A stretch of DNA of 64,000 bases, from contig NZ_LOQF01000005.1 of the NCBI RefSeq assembly GCF_001517935.1, forward strand, positions 1 through 64,000, read 5' to 3'. Source of the DNA: Sneathia sanguinegens. GTDB lineage: Bacteria > Fusobacteriota > Fusobacteriia > Fusobacteriales > Leptotrichiaceae. The notes below the pieces were generated by a model, which made no database searches, was not told where the DNA came from, and saw nothing but the letters and a program-made list of their open reading frames with translations. The position numbers were made by a program, and so were the translations under genes. The stretch's first letter is position 1; every line of letters begins with the position of its first letter. Positions 51,358 through 60,268 of the stretch are shown here, one piece after another.

Positions 51358-53259
51358 ATGTTAAGAACCAAAGAAAAAGATATATTAAATTTGCTGATGT
51401 TTAATGAAAAAGATTTAAAATATATCTTAAAAAAAACAAGCATAAGTAAGAGAACTTTTCAATATTATTTAAAAAGCATCAATTATCTATTGATGAAAGA
51501 AGGAATGGAAAAGATACATCTTAAAGATGATAAAATAATATATAAAAAAGAAGATATAAAATTAATTTTAGAAAAGTATGTTAGTGATGATGAATTTTCT
51601 AAAAAAGATTTAAAAGATATTGTGAAGCTCTATGCTATTTTTTCAGTACAAGGTTTAAATATTACAAAATTAGCAGAAGAATTACTTATTTCAAGAAATA
51701 CAATAAAATCAATAATAAAAGAAAATGATTTTGAATTTATTAATGGGAAATTTCAGAATTTAGTTTTAATAGATAGAACAAATATGTTAAAAGATATTTT
51801 ATTAAATAAGAATATAAAAAAATATGTTTTGAAAATTATAGATATATCTTTGATATATAAAATAAAACAATTCATTACTGAAATTTCAAAAGAGATTAAA
51901 TTGAATTTGACTGATGTTGTATATTTTAATCTTATTTCATATATTTATTGTTATAAAAAATTTGAAAAAAAGGATGCTACAACTTCTTTTGTTTCATATG
52001 AAGAATATGAAATTATAGAAAGAATATATAAGAAATACTTCAATAAACAATTTGGAATAAATGCAATAACTGATGTATTAATAGGTTTATCTCTAATACA
52101 GGACATTGATGTTTGGATAAATCAAGAGTTTTTATTAGGTAAATTAATATATTCTGTTAGTAATAAAATTGGTATAGATTTAACAAGAGATGAGATATTA
52201 TATGATTTCCTATATCCACATTTGAAAATAGCTATTTATAGATTGAAAAAAAATATGAAATTAAATGAAATAAATTATGCTGATTTTATCGATAAAAATA
52301 GTTTGATATTTCAAATTTTAAAAGATGAAATAAAAGAAATAGAAAAAATATATAATATAAAATTTACAGAGATAGAATTATCACTATTAGCTTTTCATTT
52401 TGAAGGTAGTATAAATAGAATGCAAAAAAAAGTTAGAAAAAGAGTTATTTTAGTTTGCGGTCTGGGTTATGGTAGTTCAAAGATATTAGAATATAATCTA
52501 AAAGAAAATTTTGAAATAGATATAATTGATGTTCTTCCAATGTATATGATAAATGAAAATATTTTGAAAAATAAAAATGTAGACTATATCCTGACTACAA
52601 CAGATTTACATATAAATTCAATAAAAATAAATCCTTTATTAAAAGAAGAAGATTGTGAAAAATTAATAAATTTAGGAATAAAAAGAAAAAATAACAAATT
52701 AGGTTTAGAAGAATTTTTGCAAGACATGGTGGATAAATTTGATGTAGGGAAAAAGGACTTAAAAGATCATTTATTGAATAAATATTCTAATTATTTTTAT
52801 ACAAATGATAAAAGTAGTGATTTAATGAACCTATTAGAAAGTCATAAGATAAAAATAATAGATGAGGTTAAAGATTTAGAAGAAGCTATAAGAGAAGTAG
52901 GAAGAATTTTAATAAAAAATAAGGCATGTACAGCAAAATATGTAGAATCTATGGTTGAAAATTATAGAAAATTTGGAACATATATAGTAATAGAAGATGG
53001 AGTAGCTATACCACATACCAATTTAGAAACTGAAGCTATTAAAACAGATGTAGCAATTTTAATTTTGAAGAAAACTTTAGAGTGTAATGGAAAAAAAGTT
53101 AATGTTTTATTGAGCTATAGTAGTGAGAATAACAAGCAACATCTAAAATTTTTAAAAGAATTCTATAATCTTTTAATGAAAGATAGCTTTATAACTGAAT
53201 TAAAAAATAAGGATAGTGAAGAAGAAATAATGGATTATTTAAGAAAGGAGTTAAGCTAA
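51358..53259 (+). CDS. PRD-containing transcriptional activator (BglG/MtlR type) with EIIB and EIIA domains
   Basis: A 633-residue PTS-controlled regulator. Two helix-turn-helix regions (about 1-60 and 85-130: NITKLAEELLISRNTIKSII) precede PRD domains (about 155-360). An EIIB-like domain follows with its cysteine in VILVCGLGYGSSKILE, then a C-terminal EIIA domain with the phospho-histidine in DGVAIPHTNLE. This layout matches MtlR/LicR activators, regulated by phosphorylation from the PTS. It is the first gene of a regulator-IIA-IIB-IIC-transaldolase operon and probably activates it. Of three clustered start codons, ATG 51358 is best spaced from AGGTGA. Confidence 0.87.
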   Translation: MLRTKEKDILNLLMFNEKDLKYILKKTSISKRTFQYYLKSINYLLMKEGMEKIHLKDDKIIYKKEDIKLILEKYVSDDEFSKKDLKDIVKLYAIFSVQGLNITKLAEELLISRNTIKSIIKENDFEFINGKFQNLVLIDRTNMLKDILLNKNIKKYVLKIIDISLIYKIKQFITEISKEIKLNLTDVVYFNLISYIYCYKKFEKKDATTSFVSYEEYEIIERIYKKYFNKQFGINAITDVLIGLSLIQDIDVWINQEFLLGKLIYSVSNKIGIDLTRDEILYDFLYPHLKIAIYRLKKNMKLNEINYADFIDKNSLIFQILKDEIKEIEKIYNIKFTEIELSLLAFHFEGSINRMQKKVRKRVILVCGLGYGSSKILEYNLKENFEIDIIDVLPMYMINENILKNKNVDYILTTTDLHINSIKINPLLKEEDCEKLINLGIKRKNNKLGLEEFLQDMVDKFDVGKKDLKDHLLNKYSNYFYTNDKSSDLMNLLESHKIKIIDEVKDLEEAIREVGRILIKNKACTAKYVESMVENYRKFGTYIVIEDGVAIPHTNLETEAIKTDVAILILKKTLECNGKKVNVLLSYSSENNKQHLKFLKEFYNLLMKDSFITELKNKDSEEEIMDYLRKELS

Positions 53260-53260
53260 T

Positions 53261-53692
53261 ATGTTTAATGAAAAAAATGTTAGGTGTATACAAAGAGTTT
53301 TCAATTGGGAAGCTGCTATAAAAGAAGCTGCACAACCTTTAATAAATAATGGAGATATAGCTGATATTTATGTTGAAAAAATAATAGAAAATACGAAAAA
53401 AATGGGTTTTTATATGGTCTTAGATGATTATATTGCAATGCCACATGCAAGACCTGAAGATGGTGTGAAAAATACAAGTATAGCATTTTTGAAGCTTAAT
53501 GAAGCAGTTAATTTTGGAACTGAAAAAGTTTACTTAATATTCTTAGTGGCAGCTAAAGATGCAAATACACATATAGATATATTGAAAGGCTTAATGTTCA
53601 TTTTTCAAAATGAAGAATTAAAGAAAAAATTAATTGAAGCAAAGACAAAAGAAGAATTATTAGAAATATTAAAAGGAGTTGATGTTAAATGA
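53261..53692 (+). CDS. ulaC: PTS IIA, ascorbate/fructose type (UlaC-like)
   Basis: A 143-residue EIIA with phospho-histidine His62 in YIAMPHARPEDGV. LIFLVAAKDANTHIDILKGL is typical of the mannitol/fructose/ascorbate IIA fold. It passes phosphate to the following IIB. AAAGGAG precedes the ATG and it begins one base after the regulator stop. Confidence 0.82.
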   Translation: MFNEKNVRCIQRVFNWEAAIKEAAQPLINNGDIADIYVEKIIENTKKMGFYMVLDDYIAMPHARPEDGVKNTSIAFLKLNEAVNFGTEKVYLIFLVAAKDANTHIDILKGLMFIFQNEELKKKLIEAKTKEELLEILKGVDVK

Positions 53693-53970
53693 AAATTGTA
53701 ACAATATGTGGAAACGGTATAGGTAGTTCATTAATGTGCAGAATGAAAATAGAAGAAATATTAGAAGAAGAAAATATTTCAGGGTGTACAGTTGAATCAG
53801 CTGATTTTAATTCAGCCTTATCTAAAGGAGCTGATCTATATGTTTCAGTAGAAGAATTAATAAGTCAACTACCTAATGATGTTGAAAAAGTAGTTATCAG
53901 AAGTTATGTTAATAAGAAAAAAATAAAAGAAGATGTATTAGAAAAAATAAGAAGTTTAATTAATAAATAG
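53689..53970 (+). CDS. ulaB: PTS IIB, ascorbate type (UlaB-like)
   Basis: A 93-residue IIB of the lactose/ascorbate fold with phospho-cysteine Cys7 in TICGNGIGSSLMCRMKIE. It overlaps IIA by four bases. Family knowledge links this length and motif to UlaB/SgaB. Confidence 0.85.
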   Translation: MKIVTICGNGIGSSLMCRMKIEEILEEENISGCTVESADFNSALSKGADLYVSVEELISQLPNDVEKVVIRSYVNKKKIKEDVLEKIRSLINK

Positions 53971-53982
53971 GAGGAGTAGAAA

Positions 53983-55350
53983 ATGGATCATGTGTTAAGT
54001 TTTTTAAGAGATGTTTTAAAAGAACCTGCATTATTACTAGGTATTGTATCTTGCATTGGTTTAATATCATTAAAAGCAAAATGGCATAAAGTATTAGTTG
54101 GAACATTGGGACCTATATTAGGGTATATAATGTTAGGGATAGGTGCAAGTGCTATTGTTTCAAGTTTGGAACCTTTAGGACAATTAATAGAACATGGATT
54201 TAAAATTACGGGAGTTATACCAAATAATGAAGCAGTAGTTGCTACAGCACAAAAATTATTAGGTATAGAAACAATGTCTATATTAGTAGTAGGTTTGATC
54301 ATAAATGTCCTTATAGCAAGATTTACAAAATATAAATATGTTTTCTTAACAGGACATCATAGTTTCTTTATGGCTTGTTTATTATCAGCTGTATTAGGTG
54401 CTTTAGGTTTTAAAAATTATGCACTTATTGTTTTAGGAGGATTCTTTTTAGGAGCATGGTCAGCTATTTCTCCAGCTATAGGACAAAAGTATACTTTGAA
54501 GGTGACAGATTATGATGATATAGCTATGGGACATTTTGGAAGTATAGGTTACTATTTGTCTGCATGGATAGGAAGTAAAGTTGGAAATCCAGAAGATAGT
54601 GCTGAAAAAATAAAGATACCTGAACAATTTGGTTTTTTGAGAAATACAACAATTTCTACAGCTATAACAATGTTATTCTTTTATCTATTATGTGGTTTGG
54701 TAGCAGGTTTCGATTTTGTTCAAACTTTATCAGATGGGCAATCAGCCTTAGTATTTTTAGTAATGACATCATTTAAATTTGCTGTTGGAGTAACAGTTGT
54801 ATATTCAGGTGTTAGAATGATATTATCAGATTTAATACCAGCTTTCCAAGGAATTGCTAGAAAAGTAATACCTAATGCTATACCAGCAGTAGATTGTGCA
54901 GTATTTTTCACTTATGCACAAACTTCAGTAATTATAGGATTCATATTTAGTTTCATTGGTGGAATAGTAGGTATGCTAATATTAGGATTTTCAGGTGCAA
55001 TATTAATAATACCAGGTTTAGTTCCTCATTTCTTCTGTGGTGCAACTGCAGGAATATATGGGAATGCAACAGGTGGTAAAAAGGGAGCTATTATAGGTTC
55101 ATTCTTTAATGGTTTATTAATTACTTTTTTACCAGCCTTATTACTACCTGTATTAGGGAAATTAGGATTTGCAAATACTACTTTTGGTGATGCAGATTTT
55201 GGTATTTTAGGTATTATACTTGGTAAAATAGGAACATATGGAGAAATAGGTATATATATAATTTGTTTGATAGTGTTATTAGTATTAATTATTCCTAATT
55301 TTATACAAACAAAAACAAATGTAATTAATAACGAAGAAGAAGGTAAGTAG
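53983..55350 (+). CDS. ulaA: PTS IIC, ascorbate-type (UlaA-like)
   Basis: A 455-residue membrane permease of the UlaA/SgaT family with about 11 hydrophobic segments. Characteristic parts are GPILGYIMLGIGASAIVSSL, FLTGHHSFFMACLL, DYDDIAMGHFGSIGYYLSAW and the GIYGNATGGKKGA region. It imports L-ascorbate or a related sugar acid as the phosphate. The neighbours lack UlaD/E/F/G enzymes, so another ketose-type substrate is possible. GGAGGAG Shine-Dalgarno. Confidence 0.87.
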   Translation: MDHVLSFLRDVLKEPALLLGIVSCIGLISLKAKWHKVLVGTLGPILGYIMLGIGASAIVSSLEPLGQLIEHGFKITGVIPNNEAVVATAQKLLGIETMSILVVGLIINVLIARFTKYKYVFLTGHHSFFMACLLSAVLGALGFKNYALIVLGGFFLGAWSAISPAIGQKYTLKVTDYDDIAMGHFGSIGYYLSAWIGSKVGNPEDSAEKIKIPEQFGFLRNTTISTAITMLFFYLLCGLVAGFDFVQTLSDGQSALVFLVMTSFKFAVGVTVVYSGVRMILSDLIPAFQGIARKVIPNAIPAVDCAVFFTYAQTSVIIGFIFSFIGGIVGMLILGFSGAILIIPGLVPHFFCGATAGIYGNATGGKKGAIIGSFFNGLLITFLPALLLPVLGKLGFANTTFGDADFGILGIILGKIGTYGEIGIYIICLIVLLVLIIPNFIQTKTNVINNEEEGK

Positions 55351-55351
55351 A

Positions 55352-56059
55352 ATGAGTATTAATATTTATGCTGATGGAGCAGTTTTAGAAGATATGCTAG
55401 AATTATATAAAAACTTTCCCTTTATTAAAGGTTTTACGACTAATCCTAGTTTGATGAAAAAAGCAGGGATTACTAATTATAATGAATTTGCAAAAAAGGT
55501 ATTGGGAACTATTAAAGATTTACCAATATCATTTGAAGTATTTTCTGATGATTTTGAAGAAATGAAAAAAGAAGCAGAAATTATATCTTCTTGGGGCGAA
55601 AATGTTTATGTAAAAATACCTATTACTAATTCTAAAGGTGTATATACAGAAGAAGTAGTGAGATATTTGAGTAATAAAGATATAAAATTGAATATTACAG
55701 CTATATTAACCGTAAAACAAGTTGAAGATGCTCTTTCATGGTTAAAAAAAGGAAGTTCTAATATAATATCAGTATTTGCAGGAAGAATATCTGATTCTGG
55801 TAGAGATGCAACAGTATATATGAAAAAAGCAGTTGAATTATGCCATTCTAAGGAAAATGTAAAACTTTTATGGGCTAGTCCTAGGGAAGCATATAATATA
55901 GTGCAAGCTGATGAAATAGGAGTCGATATAATAACAGTAACTAAACCTTTGATTGAAAAATATGTAAAATTTGGAAAAGATTTAGATAAGATTTCATTAG
56001 AAACAGTTCAAATGTTTTTGGAAGATGCAAAAAAATTAGGCTATAAAATAGAAATATGA
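55352..56059 (+). CDS. Transaldolase-family protein (TalC/FSA-like)
   Basis: A 235-residue small transaldolase or fructose-6-phosphate aldolase. GFTTNPSLMKKAGI at the N-terminus, VYVKIPITNSKG with the Schiff-base lysine, ITAILTVKQV and FAGRISDSGRD are the signatures. It starts two bases after the IIC stop, so it is cotranscribed with the PTS and probably acts on its product. Length is slightly above the 220 residues of bacterial FSA. Confidence 0.85.
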   Translation: MSINIYADGAVLEDMLELYKNFPFIKGFTTNPSLMKKAGITNYNEFAKKVLGTIKDLPISFEVFSDDFEEMKKEAEIISSWGENVYVKIPITNSKGVYTEEVVRYLSNKDIKLNITAILTVKQVEDALSWLKKGSSNIISVFAGRISDSGRDATVYMKKAVELCHSKENVKLLWASPREAYNIVQADEIGVDIITVTKPLIEKYVKFGKDLDKISLETVQMFLEDAKKLGYKIEI

Positions 56060-56066
56060 AAGAAAT

Positions 56067-56624
56067 TTGTTGTTGAAAGCATGTGAATGCTATTCCCAAA
56101 TAATGTATGCTAAATATATTTATAAAACAGCTATTATTTATTATGAATTATATAAGAAATATGATGAATATTTTAGTATTAAACAAAAGTATTATGATAA
56201 TTATGAAGATTGTCAGGAAAAATTTTTAGATGAAGCATTGTATAATTTTAAAAAAATTTCAGATTATAAAAAATCTAAAGCTATGATAGTTAGAATTAAA
56301 ATGGATAAAAAAAATAGTGTTAATTTTAATTATAATAAATTTGTAGGATATTATGATGTGTATTCTGATTTACCATATCCAAATTTGGAAATAAGAAAAG
56401 ATAAAAAAGGAAATTATTAGTTACTTGATTATGGGAAAATAGGTGAAAGTATTTTTGCTAAGGATAATACTATATATTTGCAAAAATTGAAAAAAAATAA
56501 TTGTAAGTTATATAGTAATTTTGGATAAGCGTTTTATTTTAGCAATAAAAAATTGATTTATATTTGGACAAATCTTGGTGAAAAACAAGTTTATGTTTTG
56601 AAAAAATCAAATTTAAAAAAATAA
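56067..56624 (+). pseudogene. Unrecognised gene relic with two stop codons
   Basis: One reading frame continues for about 185 codons but is cut by TAG at 56418-56420 and TAA at 56527-56529, with no clear ATG or Shine-Dalgarno. The first part has helical repeats (IYKTAIIYYELYKKYDEYF, EALYNFKKISDYKKSKAM), the end looks like beta-strand repeats (LLDYGKIGESIFAKDNTIYL). The two halves suggest a larger surface or periplasmic protein. Family not recognised. Confidence 0.55.
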
Positions 56625-56711
56625 AAAAATTAAAAAGATTTTTAAAGGAATGCGAAACCAAATTTGAAAAATAATGACTTATACTAATAAAAAATAGTAT
56701 TTTTAATAATT

Positions 56712-56752
56712 AAGGCTACAAGACTCTATTTTATAGAGCTTATAGCCTTTTA
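56712..56752 (+). terminator. Terminator after the transaldolase region
   Basis: Nested stems: AAGGCTA/TAGCCTT (56712-56718 with 56743-56749) outside, CTCTA/TAGAG inside, then T residues. Confidence 0.72.
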
Positions 56753-56790
56753 CTTTTAATTGTAAAAAAAAAGGTATATAATGAATACAA

Positions 56791-56910
56791 ATGGGCTTAA
56801 AAAATTCTGCTGTAGGATTCAGTTATACAACAGCATATTGGGGGTTAATTATTCCATTAATTAGACTTGGTATAGAAATATGTATTCTTTTATTCAAAAT
56901 AATTATTTAA
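56791..56910 (+). pseudogene. Fragment of a small membrane protein (GFSYTT type)
   Basis: A 39-codon frame whose product has GLKNSAVGFSYTTAYWGLII then PLIRLGIEI. It resembles the GFSWTT...PLFRGD motif of small, widespread membrane proteins, cut off after the first hydrophobic part. Poor Shine-Dalgarno. Most likely a relic. Confidence 0.4.
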
Positions 56911-56918
56911 TGTATGGA

Positions 56919-57047
56919 ATGGTGATTATAATAAAAATATTTTTAGGGACTTCAATTGAGGATTATCTATTAAGAAATATATATTATGCTAGAAGAGGAC
57001 ATATTTTCGCAGATGCTGGTTACAAAACAACTGTAAAATTAATGTAG
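56919..57047 (+). pseudogene. YARHG-domain relic
   Basis: A 42-codon frame ending with TSIEDYLLRNIYYARRGHIF then ADAGYKTTVK. The LRNxIYARxGxxF pattern is the YARHG domain of exported proteins. Only this piece is left, next to the GFSYTT fragment and downstream of the broken gene at 56067; the intervening 56625-56790 shows nothing else but the terminator. Confidence 0.5.
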
Positions 57048-57060
57048 AAAAGGTAAAAAA

Positions 57061-58461
57061 ATGTGGAAAGATAGATTTGAAAAAAAGATTTTGGATAGAG
57101 GTTATAGATACTATTTTTTGAAAAAGGTTGAATTACTTAAAGAAAAAGATGAAATAATAGAATTTAAAGTTAGAGGTACAAAAGAATATACTGTTATAAT
57201 AGACAAATATAATAGAAAAAGTAGCTGTAATTGTCCTTATGCACTTGGTGGTAAAAATTGCAAACATATGGTTGCAAGTATATATGAATATAATACAAGT
57301 GGTGATAAAAAGATAAGTAAATATGATCTTGAAGAAAGCAAATGGATAATAGAAAACATATTGAAAATATGGAATGTTGAAGAATCCATAGCTAAGTTTA
57401 TGGAATTTTTAGATGATGTTAAAGAAAATATTTATAATGATTTTAATAGCTTAGCAGAAAATATTTTAATATTTTCATTTGTAGAATTCGCATTTCATGT
57501 AGATAAATATAAAATAAACGATTTGATTATGGTAACAAGTAATATAATGAAATTACTTAGATTAAGTTTAGAAGATAGAAAATATAATTTACAAGTAAAG
57601 ATATTATATAAGCTATATAATAAAATAAAAAAAATATACATTAAAAATCCAATGGTTCTTTTATTTTATCTACATTTAGAAAAAACCTTTATTAATTGTA
57701 GAGAAGAAATTAAGGTGATATTGTTAGAAAATGTTAATAAAAATGAAGATATGTTTCTTGAATTACTTTTTGATCTATATAGTAAATTCCACTACGATGA
57801 TGATTTATTGAAATTAGCTGAAAAATTCAGTGATAAAGAAATAAGTTATAAGTATCTAATAGAAATGGAAGAAAGAAAAGAAAATTATTCTAAAGTTATA
57901 GAATATTGTGAGAAGGCTTTAAAAATATGCGAAGATAGTTCGTATTTTATAGAATATATATTAAAGATAACAAGAAATGTTGATAAATATTTTGATAAAT
58001 TTTATAAATATGTATTGTTAAAATTTGAAAATAATCGTGAAATATTATACGAAGATTATTCAATAATTTGTGAAAAATTATCTAAGGATAAATTGGAAAA
58101 TTTTAAAAAAAATATACTAGATAATCATCTAAAAATGGGAGAATATATAAGAATATTATTTCATGAAAAAATGTATGAAAAAATTTTAAAACAAGTGTTA
58201 AATAATATATTCGCCTTTGATTATATAGCAAAATATATGATAGAAAATTATGGAGATATAATATATTCAAAAATATGTAATGAAATTATACAATTAGTAA
58301 AAAATTCAAGTTCAATTAGTGATTATGAAAATATAGCAAATGTTGTGGATTATATAAATAAATTTAAAGATGGGAATGAAAGAAGAGCAAAATTTGAAAA
58401 AGAGTTATTTGAAATGTTCCCAAATAAAAAAAGATTAAAAAAAATATTGAGTTATGTATAA
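57061..58461 (+). CDS. SWIM zinc-finger protein
   Basis: A 466-residue protein. Residues about 1-80 contain a SWIM domain with CNCPYALGGKNCKHM (CxCx7CxH), a zinc-binding DNA- or protein-interaction module. The rest (about 90-466) is almost entirely helical, rich in Lys/Glu/Ile, like the helical repeats that follow SWIM domains in stand-alone bacterial proteins. No catalytic motif is visible and no Snf2 helicase is adjacent. Monocistronic; function unknown. Confidence 0.8.
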   Translation: MWKDRFEKKILDRGYRYYFLKKVELLKEKDEIIEFKVRGTKEYTVIIDKYNRKSSCNCPYALGGKNCKHMVASIYEYNTSGDKKISKYDLEESKWIIENILKIWNVEESIAKFMEFLDDVKENIYNDFNSLAENILIFSFVEFAFHVDKYKINDLIMVTSNIMKLLRLSLEDRKYNLQVKILYKLYNKIKKIYIKNPMVLLFYLHLEKTFINCREEIKVILLENVNKNEDMFLELLFDLYSKFHYDDDLLKLAEKFSDKEISYKYLIEMEERKENYSKVIEYCEKALKICEDSSYFIEYILKITRNVDKYFDKFYKYVLLKFENNREILYEDYSIICEKLSKDKLENFKKNILDNHLKMGEYIRILFHEKMYEKILKQVLNNIFAFDYIAKYMIENYGDIIYSKICNEIIQLVKNSSSISDYENIANVVDYINKFKDGNERRAKFEKELFEMFPNKKRLKKILSYV

Positions 58462-58482
58462 GTGCACTATAGTTATGCACTT
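58460..58482. terminator. Weak hairpin between convergent SWIM gene and dusB
   Basis: A 7 bp perfect stem (58460-58466 with 58476-58482) with a nine-base loop that includes the dusB stop codon. No long T run on either side, so termination may be weak. Confidence 0.4.
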
Positions 58483-59357
58483 TGTACTAACTCAATTTTT
58501 TTCTCAAAGTCTTGTTCAAGAATAATCTTATTAACATCTACATTAAAATCTTTGAAATAAGCTTCTAAAAATTTATTAATTTCTATACTAGCCTTTTTTA
58601 TTCCTTTATCTTCTAAAATATAGTTCATATGACTAATAACAATTTCTTTGACTTCTTGTAAAGATGGGCTATATTTTTTCCCTTCCTTTATTTCTTTAAT
58701 AAGCCAAGGTCTACCTATAACACCTCTTGCAAGCATTATTCCATCAATATTTTCATTTTGCAATTTTTTATAATCTTCTAAGGAATAAATACCTCCATTA
58801 GCAATAAAGTCAAAATTTCTATCTACTTTTGCAAGTTTGTGTATTAATGTGAAATCAGCTTCATTTTCAAACTTTTCTTCCTTTGTTCTAGAATGTAAAC
58901 AAAGATAAGGTATTTCATATTTATTAGCAAGTTCAAAAAAGTTTATAATATTTTTACAATTTCTTAATTTGAGAGAAATTCTTATATCCTTTTTATTTAA
59001 TGAAGCTAGTAAATATTCAATTTCATCAATTTTATCTAAAAGAGTTGCCCCACAACCTCTTTTAGTTATTTTATGTTGGGGGCAACCCATATTTAATAAT
59101 AGATTTGTATATCCTAATTCGTGTAATTTTGAAAAATTTTGTATAAGTTCATCCATATCGGAACCAAATAATTGAATTCCAGTTTTTTCGTCCGTAGACA
59201 TTTTCATAATAGTATTCAAAGTTTTTTTATGTTCTTTAATAAATAAATTTGAGTTTACCATTTCAGCATACATTAAATCAGGCTTATATTGTTTTAATAT
59301 TTGTCTAAAGGCATAATCTGTAACTCCTGCCATTGGAGCAATATATAGTTTTTTCAT
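58473..59357 (-). CDS. dusB: tRNA-dihydrouridine synthase
   Basis: A 294-residue FMN-dependent enzyme that reduces uridines in the tRNA D-loop. IAPMAGVTDYAFRQIL, the MGCPQHKITKRGCGATLLD segment with the catalytic cysteine, LKLRNCKN and IANGGIYSLEDYKK (FMN phosphate) are present. Shorter than E. coli DusB but usual for this group; the exact Dus subtype is uncertain. Start overlaps the psuG stop by one base (TAATG), last gene of a psuK-psuG-dusB operon. Confidence 0.9.
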   Translation of the reverse strand: MKKLYIAPMAGVTDYAFRQILKQYKPDLMYAEMVNSNLFIKEHKKTLNTIMKMSTDEKTGIQLFGSDMDELIQNFSKLHELGYTNLLLNMGCPQHKITKRGCGATLLDKIDEIEYLLASLNKKDIRISLKLRNCKNIINFFELANKYEIPYLCLHSRTKEEKFENEADFTLIHKLAKVDRNFDFIANGGIYSLEDYKKLQNENIDGIMLARGVIGRPWLIKEIKEGKKYSPSLQEVKEIVISHMNYILEDKGIKKASIEINKFLEAYFKDFNVDVNKIILEQDFEKKIELVQSA

Positions 59358-60268
59358 TACATATTCTTTGCTATTTCACAAGCTAATTTAACATTGTTAT
59401 ATACAAGATGTATATTAGCTTCTAATGAATTACCAGAAGTAACTTTTTGGATTTCATCTAGTAAGAATGGTGTAGTGTCTTTACCTTTTATACCTAAGCT
59501 ATTAGCTTTTTCAATTGCTTTTTCTATTACATCTTCAATTAACTTAGGATCCATTTCAAATTCGTGAGGAATTGGATTTGCTATAACAACCCCACCGTTA
59601 ATTCCTAAGCTCCATTTTGTATTTAATAAATCAGCGATTTGTTTTGCACTTTCCATCTTATAATCTAAGTTAAGTCCAGATTTACTTGTGAAGAATGCAG
59701 GTAATTCTTTTGTCTTATATCCTAATACAGGAACACCTTTAGTTTCAAGATATTCTAAAGTTAATCTTAAATCTAGTATTGATTTTGCACCAGCACAGAT
59801 AACAGCAACATTAGTTCTTGATAATTCTTCTAAGTCAGCAGATATATCCATTGTTGTTTCAGCACCTCTATGAACACCACCTATACCACCTGTTGCAAAG
59901 ATTTTAATACCTGCAAGGCTTGCTGCTATCATAGTACCAGCAACAGTAGTAGCACCATTTAATTTGTTTGATACAACATAAGGAATATCTCTTCTACTTA
60001 CTTTTGTAACTTTTAAACCTTCCTTAGCTAATATTTGTATTTCATCTTTAGTTAAACCAATCTTTAATTTTCCATTTATAATTCCAATTGTAGCTGGTAC
60101 ACAACCAGCATTCTTTATTATTTCTTCTACATGAAGTGCAGTTTCCATATTTTTTGGATAAGGCATACCATGTGAAATTATTGTTGATTCTAATGCTACG
60201 ACTGGTTTGTTTGAGTCTAGTGCTTCCTTTACTATTGGGTTAATTTCTAAAAAGTTTTTAAAATTCAT
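59357..60268 (-). CDS. psuG: Pseudouridine-5'-phosphate glycosidase
   Basis: A 303-residue enzyme that splits pseudouridine 5'-phosphate into uracil and ribose 5-phosphate. VALESTIISHGMPYPKNMETA (active-site Glu and surrounding), GATTVAGTMIAASLAGI, FATGGIGGVHRGAETTMDIS and NGGVVIANPIP are family marks. An upstream in-frame ATG (60277) touches AGGAG directly, so the ATG at 60268, nine bases away, is the likely start. Overlaps psuK by 11 bp. Its product uracil fits with the uraA gene of this window. Confidence 0.93.
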   Translation of the reverse strand: MNFKNFLEINPIVKEALDSNKPVVALESTIISHGMPYPKNMETALHVEEIIKNAGCVPATIGIINGKLKIGLTKDEIQILAKEGLKVTKVSRRDIPYVVSNKLNGATTVAGTMIAASLAGIKIFATGGIGGVHRGAETTMDISADLEELSRTNVAVICAGAKSILDLRLTLEYLETKGVPVLGYKTKELPAFFTSKSGLNLDYKMESAKQIADLLNTKWSLGINGGVVIANPIPHEFEMDPKLIEDVIEKAIEKANSLGIKGKDTTPFLLDEIQKVTSGNSLEANIHLVYNNVKLACEIAKNM

